A DNA stretch of 26,909 nucleotides from Anaerolineae bacterium (GCA_025454715.1 JALONY010000015.1:1-26909), one strand, 5' to 3'; shown: positions 12,383 through 20,520, counted from the stretch's first letter. Notes: generated by a model not told the origin, from the letters alone. Translations and numbers: made by a program.

Positions 12383-13205
12383 TTAGAGCAACTGGGTGAC
12401 CAGTGCCGCCGCCAGCCAGCCGAAGATGGTGATGTTGACCGCGACCATGCCGCGCACCTGAATCACCGCGCTCGAGTCGATGGCCTTGTCGCCGCGCATG
12501 TCGTATTGGGTGCTGAAGAACATGCTAATCAGGATGCCGCCCGCCGCCACCAGCGCCAGCCAGTACGGGAACGCGCTCGAAGTCGCGCAGTTGGTTGTAC
12601 AACTGCCCATAGACCGAAAACAGCGTGATGCTGCCGGCCACCAGCCACGCCGCGCCCGGCGCGTTGTGGTAGATGAAGTAGCCCGCCAGCAAAATCAAAC
12701 CGCTCAGCATCAACGAGTGCGAGGCCACGTCGGTGACCGGATACGCCTTCAGGCGTACCGGACGCCACGAATACAGGTGCGACAGCAGCAACGTGGTGCC
12801 GCCGATGATGAACACCGCCCAGCCGCCGGTGGCATACAGCGCCATCGAGGCCACCGCCACGATGCGGCAAGCGTTGTAGCCCGCACGCACCGTCAAACGA
12901 CCGGCGCTGACCGGGTTCTTGTGCTTGCGCTCGGGGTCACGGGCGTCGTCGGGCGCGTCTTCGATGTCGTTGATCATGAAAGCGTAGGCCACGGCCAAGA
13001 TGTTGGCCAGCATGACCGTGAACAAGCGCCAGTCGATTCCTTGGCCGTTGTTCATCCCGTAAATGGCCAGCAAGGCACCCAGCGCGGTCAGCGGGATGTC
13101 GTAGGGCAGGTGCTCACGCCAGCGCGTGAGCTGGACGATGGTCTTCAGGCGGTCGTTGAACGTGGTCGTTGGCGTTTCCAATGTGGGCTCCCCCTCACCG
13201 TGCAC
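12383..13205 (-). pseudogene. UbiA-family prenyltransferase, split by an internal deletion/frameshift
   Basis: Two minus-strand frames together form a UbiA-type integral membrane prenyltransferase. These enzymes transfer a polyprenyl chain to an aromatic or similar acceptor for quinone, heme or chlorophyll-type products. The first frame (13205 to about 12576) holds the first Asp-rich motif INDIEDAPDDARD, several hydrophobic helices and the beginning of the second motif, YNQLRDFE. At about 12575-12571 the frame must shift by +1 to continue as FPYWLALVAAGG, a membrane helix, then a loop and a last helix ending at the TAA (12383-12385). The second motif is cut directly after RDFE, and about one helix plus its loop seems missing: the joined length is ~272 residues, against roughly 290-310 usual. 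This may be a true pseudogene or an assembly error. The start could be GTG 13205 or, with a better GGTGAGGGGGAG site 6 nt away, TTG 13181. Confidence 0.75.
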
Positions 13206-13296
13206 TCATGTTTATGGCGACTACTATAACCAGGGCACGCCGGATTAAGCACTATCAGGGCAGGATGTCGGTGGGCAAGCGTAAGGATGAGACGCG

Positions 13297-13842
13297 ATGA
13301 AAATTTATACACGCACGGGCGATGACGGGACGACCGGCTTGTTTGCGGGCGGGCGCGTCAAGAAGACGCACCTGCGGGTCGAGGCGTATGGCACGGTCGA
13401 TGAGCTGAACAGCGTGCTGGGCTTGGCGCGGGCGCTCAAGCCTGCCGCCGAGGTCAATGCGGCGCTGGAGACGGCGCAAAACGTGCTGTTCCACCTCGGT
13501 GCCGACCTCGCCACCCCGCTGGACGCCAAAGCCGAGTGGGTGGTGCGCGTCACCCCCGAGCAGGTGGCCGCGCTGGAGGCCGACATCGACCGGATGAGCG
13601 CGCAAATGCCCGAGATTCGCTTCTTCGTGTTGCCGGGCGGCACGCCTGCCGCCGCGCAGATTCACGTCGGGCGCACCGTGTGTCGCCGTGCCGAGCGCCT
13701 GACGGTCGGGCTGGCCGAGGAAGCGCCGCTCAACCCGCAGGCGCTGGTCTACCTCAACCGCTTGTCCGATTGGTTGTTCATGTTGGCACGCTACGAAAAC
13801 CACCTCGCGGGCATCGACGAGACGATTTGGCGCGTGCGCTGA
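13297..13842 (+). CDS. Corrinoid adenosyltransferase, PduO type (ATP:cob(I)alamin)
   Basis: A 181-aa enzyme that transfers the adenosyl group of ATP to cob(I)alamin to make adenosylcobalamin in the cytoplasm. The PduO/MMAB-family signatures are complete. The N-terminal ATP-binding segment is YTRTGDDGTTGL (residues 4-15). Next come YGTVDELNSVLG (~31-42), FFVLPGGTPAAAQIHVGRTVCRRAER (~109-134, the core conserved block) and the C-terminal YLNRLSDWLFMLARYEN. The length is normal for a stand-alone PduO domain. The ATG has AAGGATGAG upstream at suitable spacing. It is divergent from the damaged UbiA gene. No cobalamin-dependent enzyme or other cobalamin gene is nearby, so it probably serves the cell's general B12 needs. 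A small hairpin follows 11 nt after the stop. Confidence 0.93.
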   Translation: MKIYTRTGDDGTTGLFAGGRVKKTHLRVEAYGTVDELNSVLGLARALKPAAEVNAALETAQNVLFHLGADLATPLDAKAEWVVRVTPEQVAALEADIDRMSAQMPEIRFFVLPGGTPAAAQIHVGRTVCRRAERLTVGLAEEAPLNPQALVYLNRLSDWLFMLARYENHLAGIDETIWRVR

Positions 13843-13853
13843 GGCGCTGACGG

Positions 13854-13873
13854 CTTGCCCCGTTTTGGGCAAG
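13854..13873 (+). terminator. Small hairpin after the adenosyltransferase gene
   Basis: CTTGCCC (13854-13860) pairs with GGGCAAG (13867-13873) around a six-base loop, CGTTTT. It begins 11 nt after the stop at 13842. The following sequence, GTTTGGGG, is only a weak U-tract. The right arm overlaps the only ribosome-binding-like sequence for the GTG at 13881, which favours the ATG at 13896 as start of the next gene. Confidence 0.5.
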
Positions 13874-13895
13874 GTTTGGGGTGATTGAGGGCGCG

Positions 13896-14792
13896 ATGTT
13901 GGACTTTCACAAGCTGTACATTTTCTTGCAGGTGGCCAAAGAGGGCAGCTTCACCGCCGCCGCCGAACGCTTGATGATGACCCAATCCGCCGTCAGCCAG
14001 CACGTCGCCGACCTCGAGGCGGTGTTGGGCGCGCCGTTGTTCGAGCGGAGCAGGCGCGGTGCCGCCCTGACCGAGACCGGGCGCACCCTGCAAGACTATG
14101 CCCGTCGCATCATGGCGCTGACCGAGGAAGCCCAAGCCGCCGCCACCAACGTCGGCAACCTGAGCGGTGCCGCCCTCAAGCTGGCCGCCACCCCGGGGGT
14201 CGGGGTGTATTTGTTGCCCGATTGGATTGTCGGGTTTCGCGGGCGCTACCCCAACGTGTCGGTCAGCCTCGAGACCGACATCACCCCGAAGGTGATTGCG
14301 GCGGTACAGGCCGGTGCCGCCGACCTCGCGCTGATTGAGGGCGAAATCGACCCGACCTTGGGCGGCCTGACCATCTCGCCGCTGCAAGACGTGGAGCAGT
14401 GGGTGGTGGTCGGGCGACAACACCCGTGGTGGGGCGTGCCCGCCGTCGAGATTGCCGATTTGACCGGCCAGCAGTTCATCACCCGCCAAAAGACCAGCCG
14501 CAGCCGCCAATGGCTGGAAGACCAATTGGCGCGCCACGGCGTGACCTACACCCTCGCCGCCGAGTTCGACAACGTCGAGACCATCAAACGCTCGGTGGCG
14601 GCGGGGGGGTGCATCACCATCCTGCCGGAGTATGCCGTGCGCCAAGAACGGCAGTTCGGCCTGTTACACACGGTGCGCGTGCAGGGCGCCACCCTGCGCC
14701 GCACGCTGAAGGCTGTGCGCGACGCCACGCGCTATTTCCCGCCCCCGCCACAGGCGTTTTTGGCCGATGTGCGCCTGACTTTGCGCCCATAA
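13896..14792 (+). CDS. LysR-family transcriptional regulator
   Basis: A 298-aa regulator of the usual LysR length. Residues 1-60 form the winged helix-turn-helix with the classic pattern: MLDFHKLYIFLQVAKEGSF, then TAAAERLMMTQSAVSQHVADLE and LFERSRRGAALTETG. The rest is the two-lobed effector-binding domain. I chose the ATG at 13896 over the in-frame GTG at 13881 because the protein then begins at the point typical for the family and because a hairpin covers the upstream GTG's ribosome-binding sequence. A GAGGG lies 4 nt before the ATG. LysR proteins often control a divergent neighbour, but the upstream gene is co-directional and the inducer and targets cannot be read from the sequence. Confidence 0.92.
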   Translation: MLDFHKLYIFLQVAKEGSFTAAAERLMMTQSAVSQHVADLEAVLGAPLFERSRRGAALTETGRTLQDYARRIMALTEEAQAAATNVGNLSGAALKLAATPGVGVYLLPDWIVGFRGRYPNVSVSLETDITPKVIAAVQAGAADLALIEGEIDPTLGGLTISPLQDVEQWVVVGRQHPWWGVPAVEIADLTGQQFITRQKTSRSRQWLEDQLARHGVTYTLAAEFDNVETIKRSVAAGGCITILPEYAVRQERQFGLLHTVRVQGATLRRTLKAVRDATRYFPPPPQAFLADVRLTLRP

Positions 14793-14812
14793 CCGCCCCG
14801 AATGTTTTGTTA

Positions 14813-14864
14813 TTGTTAGCTTGCAATAAATTTCTTTATAATTCTGGCGCAATCACGCTATAAT
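14813..14864 (+). promoter_or_regulatory. AT-rich promoter region with two -10-like hexamers
   Basis: A sharply AT-rich patch in otherwise GC-rich DNA. TTGTTA (14813-14818) precedes TATAAT (14837-14842) by 18 nt. A second perfect TATAAT lies at 14859-14864 with a poor -35 (TTTATA at 14835). Either could drive the histidine kinase starting at 14977, giving an untranslated leader of about 105-130 nt. Confidence 0.6.
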
Positions 14865-14976
14865 CTTACAATTGCCGATACGTTGGCCGGTGCACGACGG
14901 GGAAAGGTCTCGCGGGTGGGGCATTGCCTCGCCACCCCTGCCGGTCGATGTGACGTGTACGTGTGGGATATCCTCG

Positions 14977-16932
14977 ATGAAGACACTGACGCCCGTAGCC
15001 TCATTCTCTGCTTATCGCACCGTGGCGCGCAACCTGCCCAGCACGACGTTGCTGATGTTCGACCGACAATTGCGCTATGTTTTGGCCGAGGGCGACGCAC
15101 TGCCCATCCTCGGTTTCAGCACCAACCGCGTGCTGGGGTACACCCTGCGCGAGGCGTTGCCCGCGCCCGAGGCCGACCGCTTCGAGCCGCTGTACGTGCA
15201 GGCGTTGCAGGGCATCACCAGCCATCAACAACTGCGCTATGGCACCACCACCTATGACGTGCGCGTCTTGCCCGCCCGCGATGACGACGGCGTGGTGTTC
15301 GCGGGGATGGTGGTGTGTCAGGACGTGACCGAGGCACGCCGTGACGCCGACCGCTTGCGCCAGAGCGAGGCGCGCAACCGCGCCCTGCTTCAGGCCTTGC
15401 CCGACTATATGATCGTGTTCGGGCATGACGGGATGGTCATCGACCAATCGCCGTCGGCCTCGGCGCACTTCGGCATGTACAACCTGATGACCGGCGTCAA
15501 CCTGCGCGATAGCACCCTGCCGGTTGACCTCATCCGGTGTTTGTTCGACCTGATCGAGGCGACGTTGGACGAGGGCGGCCTGCACACCCGCTTTACCTTG
15601 TCCGACCATTATGAGCCGAATGGGGCGTATGAGGTGCGCGGGGTGCGCCTGAACGAGGCGCAGGTGATGGTGTTGGTGCGCCCGCAAACCGAGCTGTACC
15701 TAGCGCGAGAGGCGCTTCAGCGGCGGGTGGACGAACTGGCCGCCTTGCGCCAAATCGAGGCGCGCTTGGCCGATACATTGGACGTGAACGCGGTCTTGGA
15801 TGTCGGGTTTAACGCGGCCATGGACATCAGCGGTGCCCGTGACGGCGGCTTGGCGATGTACGACCACTCGTCCAAGCTGGTGGTGAAGCGCGTGGTCGGC
15901 ATGACCGACGGCGACGCGCTGAGCGTCTTGCTCCAGCGCGGGGTGGGCATCGCGGGGGTGGCGATGCGTGATGGGCGTGCGGTCTTTACGCCCGATGTGC
16001 GCGCCGACCGGCATTATCACGCGGTGGTGCCCGGCACGGTGGCACAAATCACCTTGCCGTTGCTGTCGCAGAAGAAGACGGTCGGGCTGTTGGTGGTCGA
16101 GACCGATGTGGAAGGGCGCTTCAACGAGGACACCTTTCGGGTGATGCAATTGTTGTCGGCGCGCATCGCGGTGGCGCTCGACCATGCTTACCTGCATGAG
16201 CAGCTCATGCGCCAGCACGACAAAATCGCCGAGCTGGAAAAGATGAAGACCGAGATGATGAAGCTGGGCGCGCACGACCTCGGCAGCCCGCTGATGATCA
16301 TCTCGCACTACCTCCAGACGGTGCGTGACGGGGTGGAGGCGGCTGGCCTGACCGACCTGTTGGAGCCGATTGCCGACATCCAAGAGTCCACCGACCGCAT
16401 CCGCACCATCGCCAACGACATCCTCAACGCCGACCGCACCGAGATGCTGGTGACCGGCCTCTTGATGGTCATCGTCAACCTGACCGAGGCGCTGGACGAG
16501 GCGATGCAGACCGCACGGGTCAACGCCGAGATGAAGCGGCAGGTCTATCGGCGGGCGGCGTGGCCGAGCGAGGCGCTCTATGGCAATGGCGACGCACCGC
16601 TGATTACGGCGGCAGCGGCCAACCTGATCAACAACGCCATCAAATATACCCCTGAGGGCGGCGATGTGACGGTGCGGGTGTGGCGCGAGGCTGACCGCTT
16701 GATATTCCAAGTCGAGGATACGGGCTATGGCATCCCAGCGAACATGCAAGGCCGCTTGTTCCAGCCCATGCAACGCATCCAGACCAGCGAGACCCGCCGC
16801 ATCAGCGGCTCGGGCTTCGGCCTGTATTTGGTCAAGCTCATCATCGAGCGGCACGGGGGCGAGGTGTTCTTCCAAAGCGTGTACCAGCGCGGCAGCACGT
16901 TCGGGTTTTGGCTCCCCCTCGTGAGTGGCTGA
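14977..16932 (+). CDS. Cytoplasmic PAS-PAS-GAF sensor histidine kinase
   Basis: A 651-aa sensor kinase with no transmembrane segment. Residues ~20-120 and ~130-245 look like two PAS-type folds (TTLLMFDRQLRYVLAEGDAL and LLQALPDYMIVFGHDGMVID). A GAF domain follows at ~255-410, then a coiled linker (IAELEKMKTEMMKLG). The phospho-acceptor H-box is AHDLGSPL with His433. The ATPase domain has the N-box NLINNAIKYTPEGG (549-562), G1 DTGYGIP (581), F-like LFQPMQR and G2 GSGFGLYLVK (611). All catalytic motifs are present. The open frame reaches back to 14872, but the ATG at 14977 begins the conserved-looking part and sits downstream of the promoter region. The ribosome-binding site (GGGATA) is weak. 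The stop overlaps the next gene's start (TGATG). No response regulator is encoded nearby, so its partner is elsewhere. The signal is unknown. Confidence 0.9.
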   Translation: MKTLTPVASFSAYRTVARNLPSTTLLMFDRQLRYVLAEGDALPILGFSTNRVLGYTLREALPAPEADRFEPLYVQALQGITSHQQLRYGTTTYDVRVLPARDDDGVVFAGMVVCQDVTEARRDADRLRQSEARNRALLQALPDYMIVFGHDGMVIDQSPSASAHFGMYNLMTGVNLRDSTLPVDLIRCLFDLIEATLDEGGLHTRFTLSDHYEPNGAYEVRGVRLNEAQVMVLVRPQTELYLAREALQRRVDELAALRQIEARLADTLDVNAVLDVGFNAAMDISGARDGGLAMYDHSSKLVVKRVVGMTDGDALSVLLQRGVGIAGVAMRDGRAVFTPDVRADRHYHAVVPGTVAQITLPLLSQKKTVGLLVVETDVEGRFNEDTFRVMQLLSARIAVALDHAYLHEQLMRQHDKIAELEKMKTEMMKLGAHDLGSPLMIISHYLQTVRDGVEAAGLTDLLEPIADIQESTDRIRTIANDILNADRTEMLVTGLLMVIVNLTEALDEAMQTARVNAEMKRQVYRRAAWPSEALYGNGDAPLITAAAANLINNAIKYTPEGGDVTVRVWREADRLIFQVEDTGYGIPANMQGRLFQPMQRIQTSETRRISGSGFGLYLVKLIIERHGGEVFFQSVYQRGSTFGFWLPLVSG

Positions 16933-18014
16933 TGATGGGGGTGTTGGGGCGTGGCCTGCGCGGGCTGGTGCTGGTGTGGGGCGTGCTGGTGGCTTTGGTT
17001 GGGCTGATGACTGGGCTGGGCGGGTTATCGCCCTCGCCACAGCTGACGTATGGGGTGCAACGCACCGTGTACGACCCGCAATCCAGCCGAATCGCCGTGG
17101 TCGATTTCGCGTTGATGAGCTACGACCTGCGGACGGGGCGGAGCGCGACGCTGGTGGGCAGGTTGCCGTCTTTGCCGGTGGCGTGGCGCTGGTCTCCCTC
17201 GGGCGGGGTGCTGGCCTATGTGTTGCTGCGCCCCGAGACCAACGATTACGAGGTGTGGCTGTTTTGGCCGCGCACCCGCCAGCAGGTACGCCTGACCGAG
17301 GGGCTGCCGTTCGGGGCACCGCCGCAGTGGTCGCCCGATGAGCGGCAGGTGGCGCTGGTCAGCCGCAACCAAGACATTTGCCTATATGACGTGCAGGGGC
17401 AGGCCGCGCCCGACTGCCTGAACGTCCAACCGGCGGGCTTGCCGTCTTGGGCGGCGGACGGGCGGACGATCGCGTATGTGTCGCGCTTGCCCGACGGCGG
17501 GCTCTACCGCGTGGATGCCCAGACCCGCCAAGTGATGCCGATACTGCAAGGGGCGCGCTTCGTCGGGGGGCTGGTCTGGTCGCCGGACGGCCAGACGCTG
17601 GCCTACTCGCGCCAAGACGCCCCGGGCGCGGCGCGCCGGATTTATGTGATTGGCCGCGATGAGAGCGCCCCGCGCCAGCTCACCGACGGTGCCAACAGCC
17701 AAGACCAGCCGTCATGGTCGCCCGATGGGGCGCAGATTGCCTATAATGAGTATGTGGTGGCCGACCGGATGCCGGACGCCCGCGCCGTGCGGGTGGCCGA
17801 TGGCCAAACCACCCTGATTAGCGGGCTCGACTTCGCCATCGACGCCGACCCGCAATGGTCGCCCGATGGCGCGTGGGTGGCGTTCGTCACCGACCGCTTC
17901 GATGGGTTGCCGCGCCTGATGGTGGTGCCCTCCCCGCGAGAGGGTCAGCCCACCCCCAGCCCGACCGATGACGGGGTGCGGATTCACTTGTACGTGCATG
18001 ACTGGAGGCCATGA
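16932..18014 (+). CDS. Membrane-anchored TolB-like (PD40) beta-propeller protein
   Basis: A 360-aa protein with an N-terminal hydrophobic anchor or signal (about residues 4-32, VLGRGLRGLVLVWGVLVALV and on). At least five PD40/WD40-like blades follow, seen as repeated W-S-P-D-G motifs: WSPDERQVALVSR, WAADGRTIAYVSR, WSPDGQTLAYSR, WSPDGAQIAYNE and WSPDGAWVAFVTDR. This fold resembles the TolB propeller and usually binds proteins or peptides outside the membrane. The ATG (16932-16934) overlaps the histidine kinase stop as TGATG, so it is probably translated by coupling. That may link an extracytoplasmic ligand detector to the otherwise soluble kinase, which is an inference from arrangement alone. 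A short Pro-rich segment precedes the C-terminus. An alternative upstream start at 16908 lies inside the kinase gene and is less likely. Confidence 0.82.
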   Translation: MMGVLGRGLRGLVLVWGVLVALVGLMTGLGGLSPSPQLTYGVQRTVYDPQSSRIAVVDFALMSYDLRTGRSATLVGRLPSLPVAWRWSPSGGVLAYVLLRPETNDYEVWLFWPRTRQQVRLTEGLPFGAPPQWSPDERQVALVSRNQDICLYDVQGQAAPDCLNVQPAGLPSWAADGRTIAYVSRLPDGGLYRVDAQTRQVMPILQGARFVGGLVWSPDGQTLAYSRQDAPGAARRIYVIGRDESAPRQLTDGANSQDQPSWSPDGAQIAYNEYVVADRMPDARAVRVADGQTTLISGLDFAIDADPQWSPDGAWVAFVTDRFDGLPRLMVVPSPREGQPTPSPTDDGVRIHLYVHDWRP

Positions 18015-18017
18015 CCG

Positions 18018-18428
18018 ATGACCGACGATACGCCGATGCCGCCCAACCTCGACCTAATCCAGATGGTGCAGCGCGCCCGCATGTTGCACGACGCCGACGC
18101 CAAACCCTCCGAGATGGACGGGAATTATTGGGTGGAGCACAAGCCCAGCGTGCCGGTGGCACCGCCCACCCCTCGCGCAGGCCGCTGGGTGATTGAGACC
18201 GACATCGACCAGCTCGATGCGCTGTGGGAGCGGGTGAAGCAGGCCAACGCGCAGGGCGAGCTGGGTTATAAGGCCAAAGCCACGGCCAAGGCGCGCAACG
18301 GCACCGACCCTCGCCAGCGCTTGATTGTGGTGTGCGTGGCCGACAGCGACGACGCGGCGGACGTGGCGCGGGTGCGCGGCGTGCTGGAGTCGATGGGGTT
18401 GGGGGCAGCGCTGCATTACGAGCGCTAG
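18018..18428 (+). CDS. Small protein resembling BLES03/DUF1917
   Basis: A 136-aa soluble protein. Its N-terminal third is poorly conserved-looking and contains a Pro-rich stretch. From residue ~55 it reads GRWVIETDIDQLDALWERV, then LGYKAKATAKA, then RLIVVCVADSDDAADVARVR and LESMGLGAALHYE. The order W-x-V...D-x-L-W...LG-x-x-A-K...(I/V)-x-V-x-x-x-D...D-V-x-R-V-R...LG resembles the C-terminal domain of DUF1917 (BLES03-like, sometimes named 'putative phosphothreonine lyase domain-containing'). That identification is from memory of the family pattern and is moderate; any enzymatic role is unproven. The start is set by GGAGG at 18004-18008, 9 nt upstream, overlapping the end of the propeller gene. 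It is probably the third gene of the histidine kinase operon. Confidence 0.75.
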   Translation: MTDDTPMPPNLDLIQMVQRARMLHDADAKPSEMDGNYWVEHKPSVPVAPPTPRAGRWVIETDIDQLDALWERVKQANAQGELGYKAKATAKARNGTDPRQRLIVVCVADSDDAADVARVRGVLESMGLGAALHYER

Positions 18429-18442
18429 GGCGGGCGCGGAAG

Positions 18443-18451
18443 TGTTATAAT
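18443..18451 (+). promoter_or_regulatory. Extended -10 promoter element
   Basis: TGT directly followed by TATAAT (18446-18451) is a perfect extended -10, 33 nt before the ATG of the cNMP/PH gene. No recognisable -35 lies upstream, as often seen with extended -10 promoters. The leader would be about 26 nt and contain the GGGAG ribosome-binding site. Confidence 0.6.
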
Positions 18452-18483
18452 GGCGCTACGCCGCTGTCTGGGAGCCTACCGCC

Positions 18484-20349
18484 ATGATTGACCCGCAAAT
18501 CGTCGCACGCCTGCGCGCCCTGCCCGTCTTCGCCCAAATGCCGCCCTATATGCACGAGCGCCTCGCGCAAATCGCCGAGGTGCGCCGCTACGAGGCTGGC
18601 GCGGTCGTGTTTCGGCAGTGGGAGGTCGCACGCGGGTTTTACCTGTTGCTCAGCGGGCAAGGCCAGCTCGTCCAGCAAGCCAGCAACGGCACCCAGCGCG
18701 TGCTGGCGGTGGTCGTCCCCGGCCAATATTTCAACGAGGCCGCGCTCCAGCAAGAGCTGGTCGAACAAGCCAGCTTCGTGATGGCGCAATCGTCGATCGT
18801 GCTGCACATCGCACGGGCGGCGTATCAGACGATGCCGACCACCCCGCCCAAGCTGGTGCCGCAACGCCCCGCCGCGGCTCAGCCCGTGCCTCAGCCGCCC
18901 CCCGCCCAGCCCGCGCCACCGGCGCGCCCCGCCCCCATCGTCGCACCGGTCAATGTGCCGCGCCCTGCCGCGCCGGTGGCACAGCCCACCCCCCCGCAAC
19001 CCGCCCCCCAGCCCAACCCCGCCCGCACACCCGCCACGCCCAGCGTGCCGGTGCGGACGGCGGCACCTCAGCCGCCCGACCCCGCCCAATACCCGTGGCT
19101 CAACCCGGGCGAGCGCATCAAGCTGATGACCCGCCGCCACTGGTGGAAGATGGCGCGGATGATGTGGGTTCCTGCGGTCTTGGGGGTGCTGGGGCTGTTG
19201 GCGGTGTTGCTGGTGCCCAATGCCGCCTTGCGCTGGGTGGTGCTGGGCATGACCGTGCTCATCCCGGGTGGGTTGTTGCTGTATTACTACGTCGATTGGC
19301 GCAACGATTGGCTGGTGATTACCGACCAGCGCGTGTTGCGCGTGGAGCGCGACATCTTGCGCTTTCGGGTGCAGACCCAAGAGGTCGGGCTGACCAGCAT
19401 CCAAGCGGTCAAGGCCGCCTTGCCGCCGGTAGACCCGATGGCGCGCCTGCTGCGCTATGGCGACGTGCAAATCAACACCGCTGGGGCGGCGGGCAATGTC
19501 TCGATGGACAAAATCCCCAACCCCGAGCGCATCAAAGATTTCGTCTTCCGTCAGGCCGAGGTGGCGCGCCGCCTCGCTGGCCTCTCGCCCGACCTGCCGG
19601 GGGGCGGCGGCGACGACGACATCGACGCCTTCGGCGAGACCAACACCGACCCCGGGCGGCCTGCCGAGCGCGTCGGGTTCTTGGCCACCAAGTTCCTCAA
19701 CACCCGCGGCGAGACCGTCTACCGCCACCATTGGACGGTGTGGTTGCGCGGGGTGTTCTTGCCGTTGCTGGTGGTGGGCGTGGGTGGGGTGATGGTGGTG
19801 TTCGGGGCGGCCTTGCCGTTTTTGCAAGGGTTGGGCAGCTTGGCGGCGGTGGCCGGGGTGTTCGTGGTGCTGGTGGGCGGGCTGTGGTTTTGGCTGGCCG
19901 ACTGGGACTGGCGCAACGACCTGTACATCGTCAGCGATACGGTGGTGACGTTGTTGCGCCGCCGCCCGCTCTATCTGCAATACAACGAAGACCAAGTCTT
20001 GCTCAGCCGCGTGCACAACATCGAGGCGGTTACGTCGGGGTTGTTGCGGAGCTTGTTGGATTATGGGGACGTGCGCTTGCTGTTGCTGGGTGACGAGACG
20101 CCCAAGGAGTTCCGCGACGTGCCCGCGCCGTTGCGCGTGCGTGAGGAGATTAGCCGCCGCCAGCGCGAGGCCGCCGAGCGCGAGCAAGAAGAGGAAGACC
20201 GCCGCAACTACGAGAACATCTTGCAGCGGATGCAAGAGCGCGGCCAAGTGCCCGCCAACGCCAGCCAGCAGACCACCCAAGCGGCCAGCCCGCTGGTCAA
20301 CCCCTCGACCCAGCCCTATACCCCGCCAATCCCGCGCCGCAAAGTGTAA
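18484..20349 (+). CDS. cNMP-binding-fold protein with two membrane-linked bacterial PH domains
   Basis: A 621-aa membrane protein of unusual composition. Residues 1-115 form a cyclic-nucleotide-binding-like fold (LRALPVFAQMPPYMHERLAQ; GFYLLLSGQGQLVQ; GQYFNEAAL). The phosphate-binding Arg/Ala (R-x-A-T-V) expected after the last motif is replaced by QASFVMAQS, so canonical cAMP binding is doubtful. Residues 120-200 are a Pro/Ala/Gln-rich linker. Two similar halves follow, each with a pair of transmembrane helices then a bPH2-type domain. Half one has helices at ~227-244 and 251-270, then DWRNDWLVITDQRVLRVERD and RYGDVQI. Half two has helices at ~424-446 and 452-472, then DWRNDLYIVSDTVVTLLRR and DYGDVRLLL. 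The C-terminus is a charged coiled coil (550-587) and a Pro-rich tail. A GGGAG ribosome-binding site supports the ATG. Its role may be membrane-associated sensing; the function is unknown. Confidence 0.85.
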   Translation: MIDPQIVARLRALPVFAQMPPYMHERLAQIAEVRRYEAGAVVFRQWEVARGFYLLLSGQGQLVQQASNGTQRVLAVVVPGQYFNEAALQQELVEQASFVMAQSSIVLHIARAAYQTMPTTPPKLVPQRPAAAQPVPQPPPAQPAPPARPAPIVAPVNVPRPAAPVAQPTPPQPAPQPNPARTPATPSVPVRTAAPQPPDPAQYPWLNPGERIKLMTRRHWWKMARMMWVPAVLGVLGLLAVLLVPNAALRWVVLGMTVLIPGGLLLYYYVDWRNDWLVITDQRVLRVERDILRFRVQTQEVGLTSIQAVKAALPPVDPMARLLRYGDVQINTAGAAGNVSMDKIPNPERIKDFVFRQAEVARRLAGLSPDLPGGGGDDDIDAFGETNTDPGRPAERVGFLATKFLNTRGETVYRHHWTVWLRGVFLPLLVVGVGGVMVVFGAALPFLQGLGSLAAVAGVFVVLVGGLWFWLADWDWRNDLYIVSDTVVTLLRRRPLYLQYNEDQVLLSRVHNIEAVTSGLLRSLLDYGDVRLLLLGDETPKEFRDVPAPLRVREEISRRQREAAEREQEEEDRRNYENILQRMQERGQVPANASQQTTQAASPLVNPSTQPYTPPIPRRKV

Positions 20350-20359
20350 GGGGGTGCGC

Positions 20360-20413
20360 CCCTCACCCCCCCAGCCCACACGCCATGTAGGGGCGCAGCG
20401 CGCTGCGCCCGCC
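20360..20413. repeat. Interspersed repeat, copy A1, with a perfect 20-bp palindrome
   Basis: A 54-bp unit beginning CCCTCACCCCCCCAGCCCACACG and ending in TGTAGGGGCGCAGCG plus CGCTGCGCCCGCC. It is nearly identical to the copy at 20521-20573. The segment 20391-20410 is a perfect palindrome (GGGCGCAGCG/CGCTGCGCCC) that can form a tight hairpin. It starts 11 nt after the stop of the cNMP/PH gene and could also act as a 3' end signal. Confidence 0.8.
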
Positions 20414-20455
20414 CCTCACCCCCCCAGCCCCTTCAGCCCACAAGAGGCGAGGGGG
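20414..20455. repeat. Related C-rich repeat fragment
   Basis: CCTCACCCCCCCAGCCCC opens this element, sharing the start of the flanking A copies. It then diverges to an AGAGGCGAGGGGG segment that partly pairs with the C-rich start. It abuts copy A1 directly. It resembles the CCCTCACCC...GGGTGAGGG class of imperfect inverted repeats also seen at 23864-23931. Confidence 0.5.
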
Positions 20456-20520
20456 TTCAGAACAGGTTAAGACAGGTCTGTATGGGTGCGTCCTGCCACG
20501 CCCGATGTTCTGGTTCTTGT

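Noticed and set aside
14872..14976. Upstream extension of the histidine kinase from a TTG
   Set aside because: It overlaps the promoter and leader zone and has no ribosome-binding site. The ATG at 14977 begins the domain-like sequence.
18445..20379. 644-codon minus-strand open frame opposite the cNMP/PH gene
   Set aside because: His/Gln/Arg-rich low-complexity shadow frame. The plus strand has a promoter, a ribosome-binding site and recognisable domains.
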